This document shows positions 10,832 to 21,690 of a DNA stretch of 64,000 bases, one piece after another. This DNA comes from Evernia prunastri (lineage: Eukaryota > Ascomycota > Lecanoromycetes > Lecanorales > Parmeliaceae): positions 127,662 to 191,661 of the forward strand of contig NKYR01000058.1 of the NCBI GenBank assembly GCA_003184365.1, in the 5' to 3' direction. A program made the translations under genes and the position numbers. Every line of letters begins with the position of its first letter. The stretch's first letter is position 1. The notes beneath the pieces are model-generated. The model was not told the DNA's origin and searched no databases. It saw only the letters and a list, made by a program, of their open reading frames with translations.

Positions 10832-11585
10832 GCTCTGTTTTCAAACCTAAGGAGTCCGACTCATAAACCGATTCTCCGCCTGAAGAGCTCATCGCCCTGT
10901 CTGCGGGACGGATGCCATCATCTCTTACGACAGACTGAGCTTTGTGTCAAAACTGTTTGACCCTGTATCTCTCCCACGCTTGCATCGCCCATTTCTAGGA
11001 ATGTGAGTCTGGTCTCGCGACCTGGCTGTTAGTTGATACCCTTCGACAAGGATTCTCAAAGCCCGTTATCGCGAATGAAATGTTTCGAGGCGTGAATGAA
11101 ATTTGCCGGTTGATTCTATTTCCTAGGAGATCAAGCCGGTCGGTCGCGCCGGAGGAATAGCTGCTTGCTATTCATGACTCATAAGGAGACTGAAGATGAA
11201 CATGGCGGCTCCGACATGAGTGAAGAGTGACAATGAAAGGATTTCGCTGGTCTCTAGTAGTGCGCAGACGAAGAATTCTTGATTTTCGAGAGCGACACTT
11301 GCTATGACTGGCCACTAAGCCTCCGGTGCTAAAGATTGGCTTCTTTTCTCCAGAACTTTGCCCAGCTTTATTACCTTTATATTAGATGCGCCGAAACGAA
11401 AGGGAAAGGCGGAGCAGATCTTCCCTTGCACCTTTGTGGCCAGGGCCAGTTTGGACGACCTTGATCAGCCGTTGCATCCAAGCGTATAGTCGACACTCCC
11501 TTTGCTGATATGGTTTGAACAAAATGAGCCACAAGACATGAACGGTGCCAGGACAGCTACCCGCTGAACTGTTAGACATCGAGAT
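10832..11585. other. Intergenic, no gene seen
   Basis: About 750 bp without a supported coding region. Minus-strand open frames here are short and lack motifs. Confidence 0.45.
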
Positions 11586-12795
11586 TTAGTCCATGAAACC
11601 GCGTATCTGCGCGCCTCCTACAGTATCATGGTTAAAGTGAGTAGCAGCAGCCCCAGCGTTGCCAGTATAGTCTTGAAAGGCTTTTCTTGTCTGGGTCCTG
11701 CGAAAGCGGCTCTTCCTGTATAGTGTCATCTTCCTCATTGAGAGAGCTCGGGCGATGGGAGAACCAGCAAGATCTATCATCCGCTTCAAGTGGATTGACT
11801 CTTGAAAGACTTTTTCGAGCGTATGTGATGCGCCAGACGTTCCGTCCTCTTCTTCGTCTTCCTCGGATTTGTCGAAGCCCAATCCATATCCGTGATCATT
11901 GTAGTCATTCTCGCAAGGGCCGTACTACTCGGTCCGCTCCATGCTTGCGAGGTAAGAACCCTCGCCGACATGGAAACAGATCTCTTGAGGTGCTCCGCTT
12001 TGACTTTATCCATAGCTTTGAAAGACTGGAAACGGAGCTTTGCGTCGGTATACTCATGTTCCAGCTGATATGTCAAGAACACAGGAGCCTTCGAGTTTTC
12101 CTTCGCGATTCCTCTAGTCCAAGAAGATAGGATGCTATTCAGCTCTCTTTTCTCTCTCGCATGAACAGCAGCTGATTGGGTAGGTCTTGTGGAATGTTGG
12201 ATCAGGTTGTAGACAAGAACCATACAGTATCCGGATGTAATAGGCTTGACTTCATGTCTGAAATCCGCGTACCATGCGCTATAGGTATGATCGAAGGTTG
12301 AGCCGGTCTGGAAGGTTATGGACTGCCTACGATGCGAAACAACGATATCGCCTCTTTCATGCTTGGAGGGTAGACAGATGATAAGGGTTCCAAACATCCC
12401 CGGTTCTTTCCCCGTACTTCTCGGCTTCACAAACATGACCTTTGCAGGACTAAGGGGCCAGCTCACTCTTTGTAGGGTTTGAACATCGCGCCTTCTTTGT
12501 ACACTGCCATACTGGGGTGGTGCCCAAGAGCATGTCCCACTAATAGCTCTGGCATCCTGCTCTCGTAGAGGAAAGCCAATAGGTCCCACACTGTGTACCG
12601 ACAGACCGGACCATGGAATGTCTTTGGCGACTCCCGATGTCGCAAGTGGACCAGCAGTCTTTACGCTCGACAAGAATGTTTGGAGCGAAATCTCGATGCT
12701 GTCTGCATCGGTATCGCTGTCATAGTCTTCGTCAAAAGAGCCGGTTCTTGGGCAGATGGCGCTGGTGAGATCGGAAAATTGGTTCCATTAAAGCA
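11586..12795 (-). pseudogene. Decayed 2OG-Fe(II) oxygenase (prolyl-4-hydroxylase-like, fungal)
   Basis: Pieces of one fungal prolyl-4-hydroxylase-like protein are spread over three minus-strand frames. An N-terminal piece (FLSSVKTAGPLATSG) is in frame with GMFGTLIICLPSKH, DIVVSHRRQ and AWYADFRHEVKPITSGYCMVLVYNL (about 12300-12700), which contains the H-x-D-like and distal-His regions. The intervening MAVYKEGAMFKPYKE segment near 12463-12510 is in another frame. The C-terminal piece (GLGFDKSEEDEEED to DYTGNAGAAATHFNHDT, 11586-11890) is in a third. No in-frame ATG precedes the N-terminal piece because a TAA lies just upstream. At least two frameshifts and a lost start make it a pseudogene. It belongs to a different family from the hydroxylase at 2.5 kb. 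Confidence 0.75.
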
Positions 12796-13263
12796 TCTTT
12801 AGTTGATGCTTGAGGGGGTTTGGCCTTGAGATCTAGTACTTCGACTGGCATTCGATGTAAATTAATGGAGTATCCGAGATGCGATGGGGAACTTTAGAAT
12901 TAGGACACGTTGTTTACGCGTTGTAGCGCGTTCTCTGCAACATTACTCCATGCTTCGCTCCAATTTTCGCAGCACCTTCCTACTGTAAACAAGCTGCAAA
13001 TCTCGATAGCGATAGCGTTGGGCTACCATTGTTGGTGTGGCAGTGGCTGCTAACATTTCTTGAATTTACATTGGAAGCGGCGACTTGTGTTGGTGCGAAT
13101 ACGAGTATGACTCAGCCAACGTGCCTCAGCCCAGGCAGACTTGAGTCACCACTGTGAATCATCAATACTTACATGATAAGTTGCATTCAAGCATACATCT
13201 ATATCTAAGATTTATTGATTATTCCATCTTTGCTCCCCAGACATCCCTACGTATAGCGCAACC
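12796..13263. promoter_or_regulatory. Divergent intergenic region
   Basis: Lies between the decayed oxygenase (minus) and the orphan at 13264 (plus). It presumably carries the orphan's promoter; no specific element is clear. Confidence 0.35.
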
Positions 13264-14769
13264 ATGAAGCTCTTTACCGCTTGTAAGTTGACCCACACGC
13301 TGCAGACCTACCTTGGTATGGTCATGTTCAACGGCGAGCCCAAAATCCGCTCATACCCATGCATTCCCGACAATCTGCTTGACAATAAAAGAAACCAAGT
13401 ATCAATCCGCGGTCCCACCTCGCTCTCCGACGAAGCTCTCGTCTCTCGCTTCGCAACCTGTGTTCTCGAGTGCCGTCTGCTACATTTCCGTAGATTTTAC
13501 AATGGTACTGATGTAAAGCGCTTGGAAGCAAACATATACGGATGCTGCGACCCTCGCGTCGACATTGCTTTCATGAAGAGAAACATAGGCTCGCTGCTCC
13601 GGTTGGATCTCGAACAAGCGGCGGCTGTTGTAATATCCGCTATCAGAAACGACGATTCGATTGCGAACAGGTCAGAAATGGTGCAAGCACTTCTGAAAGA
13701 AATCGATCCGACTGTTTTGAGAAAAAGCTGCATGTGGCTCGATTACTCGGACACGAATTCGGCAGAAGATATCCAAACATGCAAATTCTCCCATCTCGTC
13801 ACACAGATACGACGCATACTTCAAGATAAGCACATGGTCGACATGGGCGAAGTTGACGACTGGACTTCGCTACTTCCATTCCTCCTTCGCATCCGCCGCT
13901 CTACTCCCCGCTCTCGCTGCCTTTTCATCCCCGAGTGGATCTTCCGCGAAGCGAACACCGCTCCTCCTTCCAACTTCCGCGTCTGGGATGATCAAGGCCG
14001 TGCACAAGGTGGACACGAGCCCGTCCTATCCTCTACCCCAGACAGCATCATCCTCACACGCAGAGAGTATCGCTGCGTTCAACGCCGCCTCCTACGGTAC
14101 TTCCGCTTCTGGGATCCCGAAGTCCGTTTGCGGCAACGCATCAAGAAACTCGAAGCCGACGTCATTTACGGCGCCCAGCACATCAGATCCCAGGTCCTTC
14201 CGTCCAACAACACCCTCGTCGTAGCGCACTACTTCTTCGCCCTCCAGCGCCGCCTGCAGCGCAAAGTGGTCTCGGATCTCCACTGGACCGGCTTCCTCCA
14301 GAAAGGCGAGAGCGGCACCATTATGCAGAACAACCCCGAGATCCCAACCAGCTTCGAAGACCGCCTCGGCGCGCTGAGCGGCCAGAGCGGCGTCCCTCTC
14401 TCCGGACCCATCCTCCCGCAGATCGACCATTGCTGCCTCCTCATGGAGTCGTACGTCCAGGTCTACGGCAAAGGCGACCGTACCAGTCTCGTCTTCGTGC
14501 CGGGCGTGAGCGGCGGCTCGGGACGCGGCGCGGTGGACGAGTACAATTTGCTCTGCGATGTCTTGAAGACCCTGTGCAATAAGGCGAAGAAGGAGGGCGC
14601 GGACATGCCCGGCCGGGTGAGGAAGTTCCTCGCGAAGGATATCATGGCTTCGAATCACGCGTTTGATGATGATGCGTTTGCGGGGGGGAGGGTGCCTGGG
14701 TGGATGCCTTGGTTGGCGACACGGCGTGAGGAGGGCGTGATTGATGGGATAGGAGCGATTTGTCTGTAG
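13264..14769 (+). CDS. Hypothetical protein, 501 residues
   Basis: Single-exon frame beginning MKLFTACKL. I recognise no family. The N-terminal half is mixed helical with scattered cysteines (SYPCIP, IYGCCDPRVD, SCMWLDYSD). The middle is very basic (RREYRCVQRRLLRYFRF), followed by a helical, Arg-rich region (LQRRLQRKVVSD). No signal peptide or membrane span is convincing, though the first 20 residues are mildly hydrophobic. The second half of the gene is clearly more GC-rich, with C/G-ending codons, than the first. It could have short unrecognised introns. It stands alone between a pseudogene and a polypyrimidine tract. Confidence 0.6.
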   Translation: MKLFTACKLTHTLQTYLGMVMFNGEPKIRSYPCIPDNLLDNKRNQVSIRGPTSLSDEALVSRFATCVLECRLLHFRRFYNGTDVKRLEANIYGCCDPRVDIAFMKRNIGSLLRLDLEQAAAVVISAIRNDDSIANRSEMVQALLKEIDPTVLRKSCMWLDYSDTNSAEDIQTCKFSHLVTQIRRILQDKHMVDMGEVDDWTSLLPFLLRIRRSTPRSRCLFIPEWIFREANTAPPSNFRVWDDQGRAQGGHEPVLSSTPDSIILTRREYRCVQRRLLRYFRFWDPEVRLRQRIKKLEADVIYGAQHIRSQVLPSNNTLVVAHYFFALQRRLQRKVVSDLHWTGFLQKGESGTIMQNNPEIPTSFEDRLGALSGQSGVPLSGPILPQIDHCCLLMESYVQVYGKGDRTSLVFVPGVSGGSGRGAVDEYNLLCDVLKTLCNKAKKEGADMPGRVRKFLAKDIMASNHAFDDDAFAGGRVPGWMPWLATRREEGVIDGIGAICL

Positions 14770-15749
14770 TGAAATGTAAATAGTTGTGCTCGTATTCCTT
14801 ACTTGTGCTTGTGCTTGTAAAACGGCCTGTTGGTGCTCGTAGTTTTAGAGCAACCATATCGCGCGACGATGTATTTTTCATTAGCACTGGAGTCAGACCT
14901 TACAACCTTTAGAACCATCACGAAGTCATGAAGAGTGTGGGAGCATCATAGCGATCTCCTCTCGTTTTACACTCCAAGATGATTGATTGACTGAAATCCC
15001 TATTGTAAAAATACAACGACCTGAACGGACCTCGATGATGGTAGCATCAGGCCTGCTCCTCGACTTGAGTATGGAATAGGCCCCTATGTAGTTCCGCTCC
15101 CTTCCAAGATGAAGTTCCGCCAATGGCTGGACTTTGCAATGTCGTCCATGCTTCGCTGCCAATCGGCGCCCTATTCTCCTCTCTTCTTTTGTCCGCTCTT
15201 CTTCCCTCCTCTCTCTCTCCCTCTCCACTTTCCACTTTCCACCCGCCACTCTCGACTCTGTTCTCCCGCCTTCCCTCCTACCCTTCTTCCCTCCTCGTTT
15301 CCTTTCTGTTTAACCTTCCTTGTCTGTTTTTTCCTTTTTATCCTATTTCTTCTTTCCTTGTCTGTTCCTTCCTTCCTTTTCCATTTCCTCTCTTCTTTTT
15401 TGCTCCCCCTCCCTTTTCCGTTCATCGTCTCCTTTTTCGTGAGTCCCATCCTTTCCCGTTCCTCTTTCTTTACTCCTCCCCCTTCACATCCCATCCTCTG
15501 CGAATTTGCGCCTTTGCTAGGATCGGATCGATAAGTCGACCAGCCTTGCTCAATCTGAAATCGCAAGCATCGAGAACTCAAGTATGCATGAGGCTATCCG
15601 GTAAATCGAATGCAAGGATCAATAATGCAAGCAGAGCACACATGGCAAACTTTTGCGCCGGTTCCGAGAGCTGAACATAGTAATCAACGCTTTAGCAGGC
15701 GCGAACAAAGCATGTCAAATCATGTTGTCTAGGTGAAAACGTCGAGACC
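14770..15749. other. Convergent intergenic region
   Basis: Separates two convergent genes. Apart from the polypyrimidine tract at 15170..15511 it contains no supported gene; long open frames across the tract are artefacts of its simple composition. Confidence 0.5.
15170..15511 (+). repeat. Polypyrimidine (C/T) tract, about 340 bp
   Basis: The plus strand is overwhelmingly C and T for about 340 bases, with irregular CTCC, TTCC and CTTT units and very few purines. Such mirror-like homopurine/homopyrimidine DNA can form triplex structures. It is irregular and not a simple microsatellite. Confidence 0.8.
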
Positions 15750-18139
15750 CTACGAACCCTGACGAACTGCTTTCCGGGCTCCTTTTTCGAGCTTCTTCTG
15801 TCTTGATGATCGGGTTGATTCTATGACGTCCCTCAAAATCTTTGACTTCTTTTGTTTTGGTGTCTGGGGTGGTTCGAGCCCGTTGGGCTGGATCATGGGT
15901 TTCTTCTGCCTCGGATGTCGCGAATTCTTCATAGGTGTGGGTTTCTTTCGAGGTTGCTTCTGTTCTGGTGGTTGAGGAGGTTGGGCGTCGTTGAACTGCG
16001 GTTGGTATAGCAAGACAGAGGTTTCAGCTTTCTCCATAATTCGCTCACTTCTTCTGAGTGCCGGAGTCTCCGTAGGAGACTCATTGTCTGCTGTTGCTGT
16101 GTTCAAGAACGCAGTTTCCAAAGTTTTGGCCTTTTCGGGCGGCTCTCTCCCAGTATCTCTCGAAGAGCCTCCGGAGAGAGCTGGGCCGAACTTTGTAGCA
16201 GATCGAGTTCTTCTTGGTATAGGACCTTGGACGTCGGATAATGGTGGCTTTTCGGCTCCGATATGCTCGCTAGGCCTAGAATAAGATATCGATGGACACA
16301 ATGGTGTGTGGTTATCCAAATCAAGGCCATCTGTCATGAGTGTATCCTCGGGCTCTGCTTCCGCAGCTTCTTGTATAACCTCGGGTGGCCCCGAATTCTC
16401 CAGAGTATCTGTCATCTGAATATCATTCTCTCCCTGGACTTGATGTGGGCTTGGGCACAATGTCGGAAGAGTTTGCTTCTTCATGCTGGCCTTGTAAGCC
16501 TCTGCTGCCCTCTTCTTTGCACGTTCCTTGATTCGTTGGATGCATTTTTCAGCCGGTTTCGAAATGGATGGTCTCTCATCCGCGCGGAGACCCTTGCAGA
16601 GGCGTTTAGGAGACGGTGGACATGGCGATGACTGCGAAGATTGAGACGATGAGAGGGAAGAAGGAGATGGCCACAGAGAAGACGGAGATTCCGATCCCGA
16701 AAGTGGCGGGGTAGGTGAAAATTGCTCCCGGGCACGTTTCCTATTGATCTCGACGCCAGTGGTGTGGCACTGCTCTGAAAGGTTTTTCGTGTGGTCTTGC
16801 GTAAAATCTTCGAGTCGCATTGCGGCGCTGGCAAGTTTGTTTTCTGAGCGTCCTAGCTCTGAGTATGCTGTTCCGACATGCTCAAGCTTGTACCCAAGGC
16901 CTCCCATCTTTTTCTCCTCTTCGTACCATCTTAGAATCCGTTGCCAGCATTGAACCCAATTCAAGGCGACGTCATATTCAAGACGTCGATAGCATTTATA
17001 GTCCGTAGAAAAGTCTTGGAAAGATTGGACTGTGGGATACCCAAATCGATTTCCTTCCATCTTAGACTTTTTACCTAGATTATACCGCCGCAATTCGAGG
17101 AACATCTCCCAGTCCAATAACTCCTTTTTGTACATCGAGGTCTGCGAGCTCCAGTGTAAGAGTCTATGAACGTCATCCAAGTGAGCATCAGGTGGATTAG
17201 GGCGTTTGCTTGGCCGGCCTCCCTTGTTCAGTATGGCGTTGAAAGTGGCATGGGTCTGTTTCCTAAACTTTGCCTCCAATCCCATTTGCAGCTCTGGTGT
17301 CTTCGATATCGAATCAACAACCTCAGCCACGACTTTCGGCCATTGACTCTTGATCCAATTCAGCTGATTATCGGCAGCCTCGAAATCTATCTGGCTTTGG
17401 AAGAACCGAGGCAGCCACTGTCGAATCGCCTCATGAGCCGCTGAGCTCTTTTGTTGAGGCTCAGAAGGCAGTTCACACTCGACGAAATTCAGGAAAGTTC
17501 CAAGACAACGGGTTCCAGAATTCATCGCGCTTCTACACCTCGACGTCTGGAAAACCTCGAAATCTTGCCAGTCAGCCAATCTGGTCAACCCCTGGATCAA
17601 CCCTGAATCTGTGTCACTAAGCTCCCAAATTGTTTCCATACGGCCCAAATCCGGACGATTTTGCTGACATTCCCTAAACCATATCCAGTTTTCCAACTCT
17701 CTGTTGAAGTAAGCTTCTTCGCATGACCAGTAGTGTTCCAATGGGTCCACAGTCTCAGGGAGAGTGCGTTCGAGTTCGCTCTCGCAGTCACTAATCGTAA
17801 AATAACCTTTGCGGTAAGTGATCGTCCATGTCGGATCCAGCCGGACTGGACGTGATGGTCGCCCGCCCATCTCAATGAGTTCATCATGGTCTTGCTTGGC
17901 TTGTGCCTTGTATTTTGCTGCTGTCTCGTCATTTTTGGGTGCGAAAACTCTATGAGGGTTTTGTTATTAAAGATCAGAACATGACGTAGATCCGTGGTAA
18001 AAGGCTCATACCTCAATCTTCTTACGAGGTCTTCTGGATCGAACCCAGTTTTGTCATTCCTCGAATCATTGCTGTATGTTGAACGCGATGACTCATAGCC
18101 ATCGACGGTGAACCAAAGCGAGGAGACAGATGATTTCAT
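15750..18139 (-). CDS. Hypothetical basic protein with AT-hook-like motif, 775 residues
   Basis: Two exons fit: 18012..18139 (ATG at 18139, MKSSVSSLWF) and 15750..17949, with a 62-nt intron (donor GTATGA, TAATAAC-like branch); the total is 2328 nt. The N-terminal half is rich in Trp and acidic or aromatic residues (HYWSCEEAYFNRELENWIWF, WEMFLELRRYN). A KGGRPSKRP stretch near residue 286 resembles an AT-hook core. The C-terminal half is low-complexity Ser/Pro and ends in a Lys/Arg-rich tail (PRKKPTP, KQKKSK). This composition suggests a nuclear or DNA-associated protein, but that is inference. I know no function. An alternative is that the Trp-rich region and the basic tail are separately spliced; no such sites stand out. 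Confidence 0.65.
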
Positions 18140-19083
18140 TCTGGCTCTTGTCGATGAGTAGAGTAGTTGTGACCGTGTAAGCCTTTGGAAGGTTGAAAAT
18201 AAACTGATCAAGTGACACGTGCTCGCGCGTGCTGACTCAGGAGGTCGTGTCTATTTGGACAAGTGAATTTCGTGTCTCGCTCATTTTTCTCTCGCGGGTC
18301 AGTGTTGATGAGCTCTAGTGAATATGAGAAGTATTCACTCATCATACTTTCAGTGGCAATATATAGAATGTCAAGAACTCCTCATAATAATAAACCACAG
18401 TACCGCTATTTCGCTGTTCTCGAGGTCGGTCTCTCACACCTGGGTGCTCGATGTGTTGACGAAACGCCTTGTGTCACTTTCAACTATGCGACCACTACTC
18501 TCTGCAAGTTATTTGTTTTGGCTTACTGCACGTAGACCTGTGTCAAGTGGAGACCTGTGTCAAATTGTCGCTCTGTGTTCGAAGATGTTTCTGTCTGTGT
18601 ATATATTCTCCTCCTTTCTCTTTAAAAATGTTCAATCATTCAGCTCTCAGTCTCTTCACTGTTCACTTACCTTTACTCTCCCTCTACTCGATCTCAGGTC
18701 ACAGAACTCACTCTTCTGCACCACTGATTCAAGAAGCCTACACATTCAGCTTGACGACCTTGCAACGAGCCCTCACTCGTATCTAGCAGGAGAATCTGCG
18801 CCCAGTCTCACCAAAAGCTGCCTTCATTATCATCTCTATGCCAAGTAACACGAACGGTAAGAAACCCTCTTAGTCTTCCAGAATTCATCTCCTTTTTCTA
18901 ACGCTGATTTGTTTCCAGGTATCGTTCAACACGGCCTACCATTGTTAGAGTCCACCAAAGACATCGTCTAGAACTTCCTGTCTGTCAAATAAACCAAGGG
19001 TAAGGACACTTAGTAGTATCTGCAATGTTATCATACTGGTGCTTATTCCAGCTGTTAGCCACTTCTAGCTGTCACTGCTTAAG
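18140..19083. promoter_or_regulatory. Divergent intergenic region before the kinase array
   Basis: About 940 bp with no supported coding region. Pyrimidine-rich stretches with GTAAG and CAG signals between 18850 and 19080 could be an intron-bearing 5' leader of the first FHA-kinase, but this cannot be shown from sequence. Confidence 0.35.
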
Positions 19084-20139
19084 ATGGCTCAAACAAAGTA
19101 TAAGCACCCGATACTGAACTGGAAAGCCGAAAACCAGGATCCAAATCTCGCATTCACCCTAGTAGCGCGGAATAAGAGGACCAGGAAAATGTGGGCGTAC
19201 TCTCATAATAGCTCGAGATACCTATCTGCTTCTCCCGCGACACAAGACCCTGGAACTATGCTCCCAGGGTCGACCTCTGTTCATGCCATAGAGGAACCTA
19301 CGAACGACAGCGTTGATTCAGAATCCGGGACAGAGGATGAGACCGAACCAGCCCTACAATTCTTATTTAACAACCGACCCAAGTGCTCTTCCACAGGTTT
19401 CGTACTTGGGAGCGACGACGAGTCATGTGATGTTCTGCTAGGTGAGCTCAGTGACCAAATCAACGAACAAATGGTGGTTTTCACTTTCAATGAATACCAT
19501 GAACTTGTTATGAACGTTACCGCAAACATAGAAACATCGGTTTGCTACCAAGGTCATAAGAAAGCAACGCGACGTCGGTTTTCCTGGATCTTTCCGCACA
19601 ACCACAGTACGACCCGCGTTAAAGTGGGGCGAGTACTTGAATTCGATATTGTTCTTCCAAGCTACTGCGTTAACAAAAACATCTATCGCCAGAACTGCGC
19701 TTCCTTTTTAATCTCAGCTGCCGCTACAAGTTTGTCAGCGAATAGCCACAACACAAAGGGGATAGAAGTCAACGAGGAAACTAGTCGGCCATCGGACCCA
19801 TTCTACCTTCGAGGCGAAGAACTCGGCAACGGCTCTTATGGCAGTGTCTACAAAGTCCGTCGTATGCCGGATGGGATGACTTTCGCTGGAAAAGAGTTCT
19901 TCAATAAACGATCCTTCGACCAAGAGGTCAAAATGCTCAGAAAAGTCTGCGAAACACCCAATGTGAGTACAAACAAATACCTCGTTAATTGGGATATTTC
20001 TGACGGAGTGATTAGAAATATATAGTACAATTTGTTGACGAATTGCGTGGAGCCGAGAAGCCTATGCTGATCATGGAGTATGTGGCTGGAGGAACGCTTG
20101 AGCAACAACTCAGCGAGGACATCGATTGGGACCAGATTG

Positions 20140-20291
20140 TGTCAAAATTTGGGTTCTCAGCTATGACCTTTGCGCATGTCGGCTATATCACCAAATTTCT
20201 ATGGGGTCAAAGACATCCCCCAGGAGATTCTGAGGTAGAACAATTCAAGCAATCTACACATCATTCTTGCTACATACCTGAAATCTTGACA
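20140..20291. repeat. Left LTR (152 bp)
   Basis: TGTCAA start and TTGACA end; 151 of 152 bases equal the right copy. Confidence 0.85.
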
Positions 20292-20334
20292 GATGCTGCG
20301 ATTGAAACACGCAAAAAAATGGAAGAAAGCTNTG

Positions 20335-20486
20335 TGTCAAAATTTGGGTTCTCAGCTATGACCTTTGCGCATGTCGGCTATATCACCAAATTTCTATGGG
20401 GTCAAAGACATCCCCCAGGAGATTCTGAGGTAGAATAATTCAAGCAATCTACACATCATTCTTGCTACATACCTGAAATCTTGACA
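20335..20486. repeat. Right LTR (152 bp)
   Basis: Direct repeat of 20140..20291, followed at once by the GATTG duplication. Confidence 0.85.
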
Positions 20487-21609
20487 GATTGCGAACCTGA
20501 CTTATCAAATGGTCACCGCTTTGGACTTTCTCCATGAACAGAACGTGATGCACCGGGATATCAAGCCCGCGAACATCCTTTGCGAGAACCCTCATCACAT
20601 CAAATTGGGGGATTTTGGGGTCTCGAGAGAGACCGCTTACCTCCCGAGCCACTAAGGTACCGTTGTATACATGGCTCCGGAAGTCCAGGGATTCTCTCAT
20701 GACGGCACGCCAGCGAATATATGGTCAGTGGGAGTGGTACTAATCGAGCGGACGATCGGCCTTCCCACTGGGGGTCCACGAGAGGGGCGAAGATGGTGCG
20801 AGCGAATTCTGAGAAGACTCACCGAGTATATTCATCGTCGCGAAAAAGAGCAGGACTGGGAGAACAGTACCGAATCCCGAGTTATGCGTTTCATCCAGTT
20901 CTGCATGATACGTATGGATCCTAGGTCAAGATACACCGCGAGCAGGTGCTTGGAAGAACATGCTTGGTTCTTTTGGGCCTACGCTACCAGCGATGGCTCA
21001 GACTCAGGGAGTGGAACCACCACTCCAACACAAGAGGACCCAAACGGTTCGTTGTGTCAAGCACCACTTGACTCCCCAGAGAGTGACGAGTCAGCAGAAG
21101 TGACATCGCAAGACGAACTTCTCAACACTGAAGGATCCCTTAAAACGCCAAGTCAGACCTCAAGCATCCACGAGGAAAGGCTCACCGTGGAAGTTTTTGA
21201 TGACCGCGGGTCATCGCTCTTTATAGGCAACGCGCACGGTCCCTCCAGCCAAATCCCGCTCGACGCTTCAGAGGGTGATGAGCCAGCAGGCGTGACTTTT
21301 GAAGATGTCCTTCCTATGGGTGGACATGTTGTCTCTTCCTTGAATCATCAAGAGGTTCCAGAAGCCTCCATTCCTGAGACAAAGCCAAAGCGTAAGCGCG
21401 AAGACAGACAGTTGGGAACCGGGAGTGAGGAGGATGAGTCTCACGCCACTGTTCGCGCAAGTTCTGCGCAACGTGAGCTCAAAAGAAGCAAGTCGGTCGC
21501 ATCGATCACCGACTACTTGAACATACAGTTCACGCCGGTCAACCCAAAGCCCGCTGATCAGGCATGATCTAGCGGTGACAAGACCTAGCTGGTCGCCTGA
21601 GGTCTCTTA

Positions 21610-21690
21610 TCCACGACGACAAGCGAACCAAATCGATGGGATTGAAATCGGACCTTATAAATATAGATTCCACATTAACCAACCAGCGAC
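21610..21690 (+). repeat. Array junction repeat, copy J1
   Basis: Starts CCACGACGACAAGCG and contains CCTTATAAATATA and AACCAACCAGCGAC. Similar segments recur at 22866, 23705 and 24600, always at a boundary between kinase fragments. Confidence 0.6.

Larger units (their letters stand above)
20140..20486. mobile_element. LTR retroelement, interior collapsed, inserted in the FHA-kinase
   Basis: Two 152-bp direct repeats (20140..20291 and 20335..20486) begin TGTCAA and end TTGACA, and both flanks carry GATTG (20135..20139 and 20487..20491), which are the hallmarks of an LTR insertion with a 5-bp target duplication. The LTRs differ at one base (C versus T, in CpA context). Only 43 bases lie between them, including an ambiguous base at 20332 and an A/G-rich stretch that could be a polypurine tract. 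No protein is visible, so this is either a miniature (TRIM-like) element or a longer element whose interior was lost in assembly. Confidence 0.85.
19084..21567 (+). pseudogene. FHA-domain Ser/Thr protein kinase, copy 1, split by an LTR element
   Basis: Exon 1 (19084..19962, MAQTKYKHP) and a 53-nt intron (19963..20015) join in frame to KYIVQFVDEL, so the splice is well supported. Residues about 90-195 look like an FHA phosphopeptide-binding domain; the kinase starts near 241 with the glycine loop LGNGSYGSVYK and the ATP-binding lysine in TFAGKEF. The kinase reading then meets an LTR element (20140..20486) flanked by the 5-bp duplication GATTG. Beyond it the frame resumes with HRDIKPANIL, LGDFGVS and MAPEV, and ends with a basic tail (PKRKRE, ELKRSKSVASI). 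A TAA at 20653..20655 sits where copy 2 has the Gln of SKQGTELYMAPE. The gene therefore carries two lesions. It is the most complete copy in the array, and its relatives lie directly downstream. Confidence 0.85.

Noticed and set aside
14092..14658. 188-codon minus-strand frame
   Set aside because: Mirror of the GC-rich half of the orphan at 13264; no independent support.
15109..15674. Two overlapping open frames of 141 and 183 codons
   Set aside because: They run through the polypyrimidine tract and consist of Ser/Phe/Leu/Pro simple sequence.
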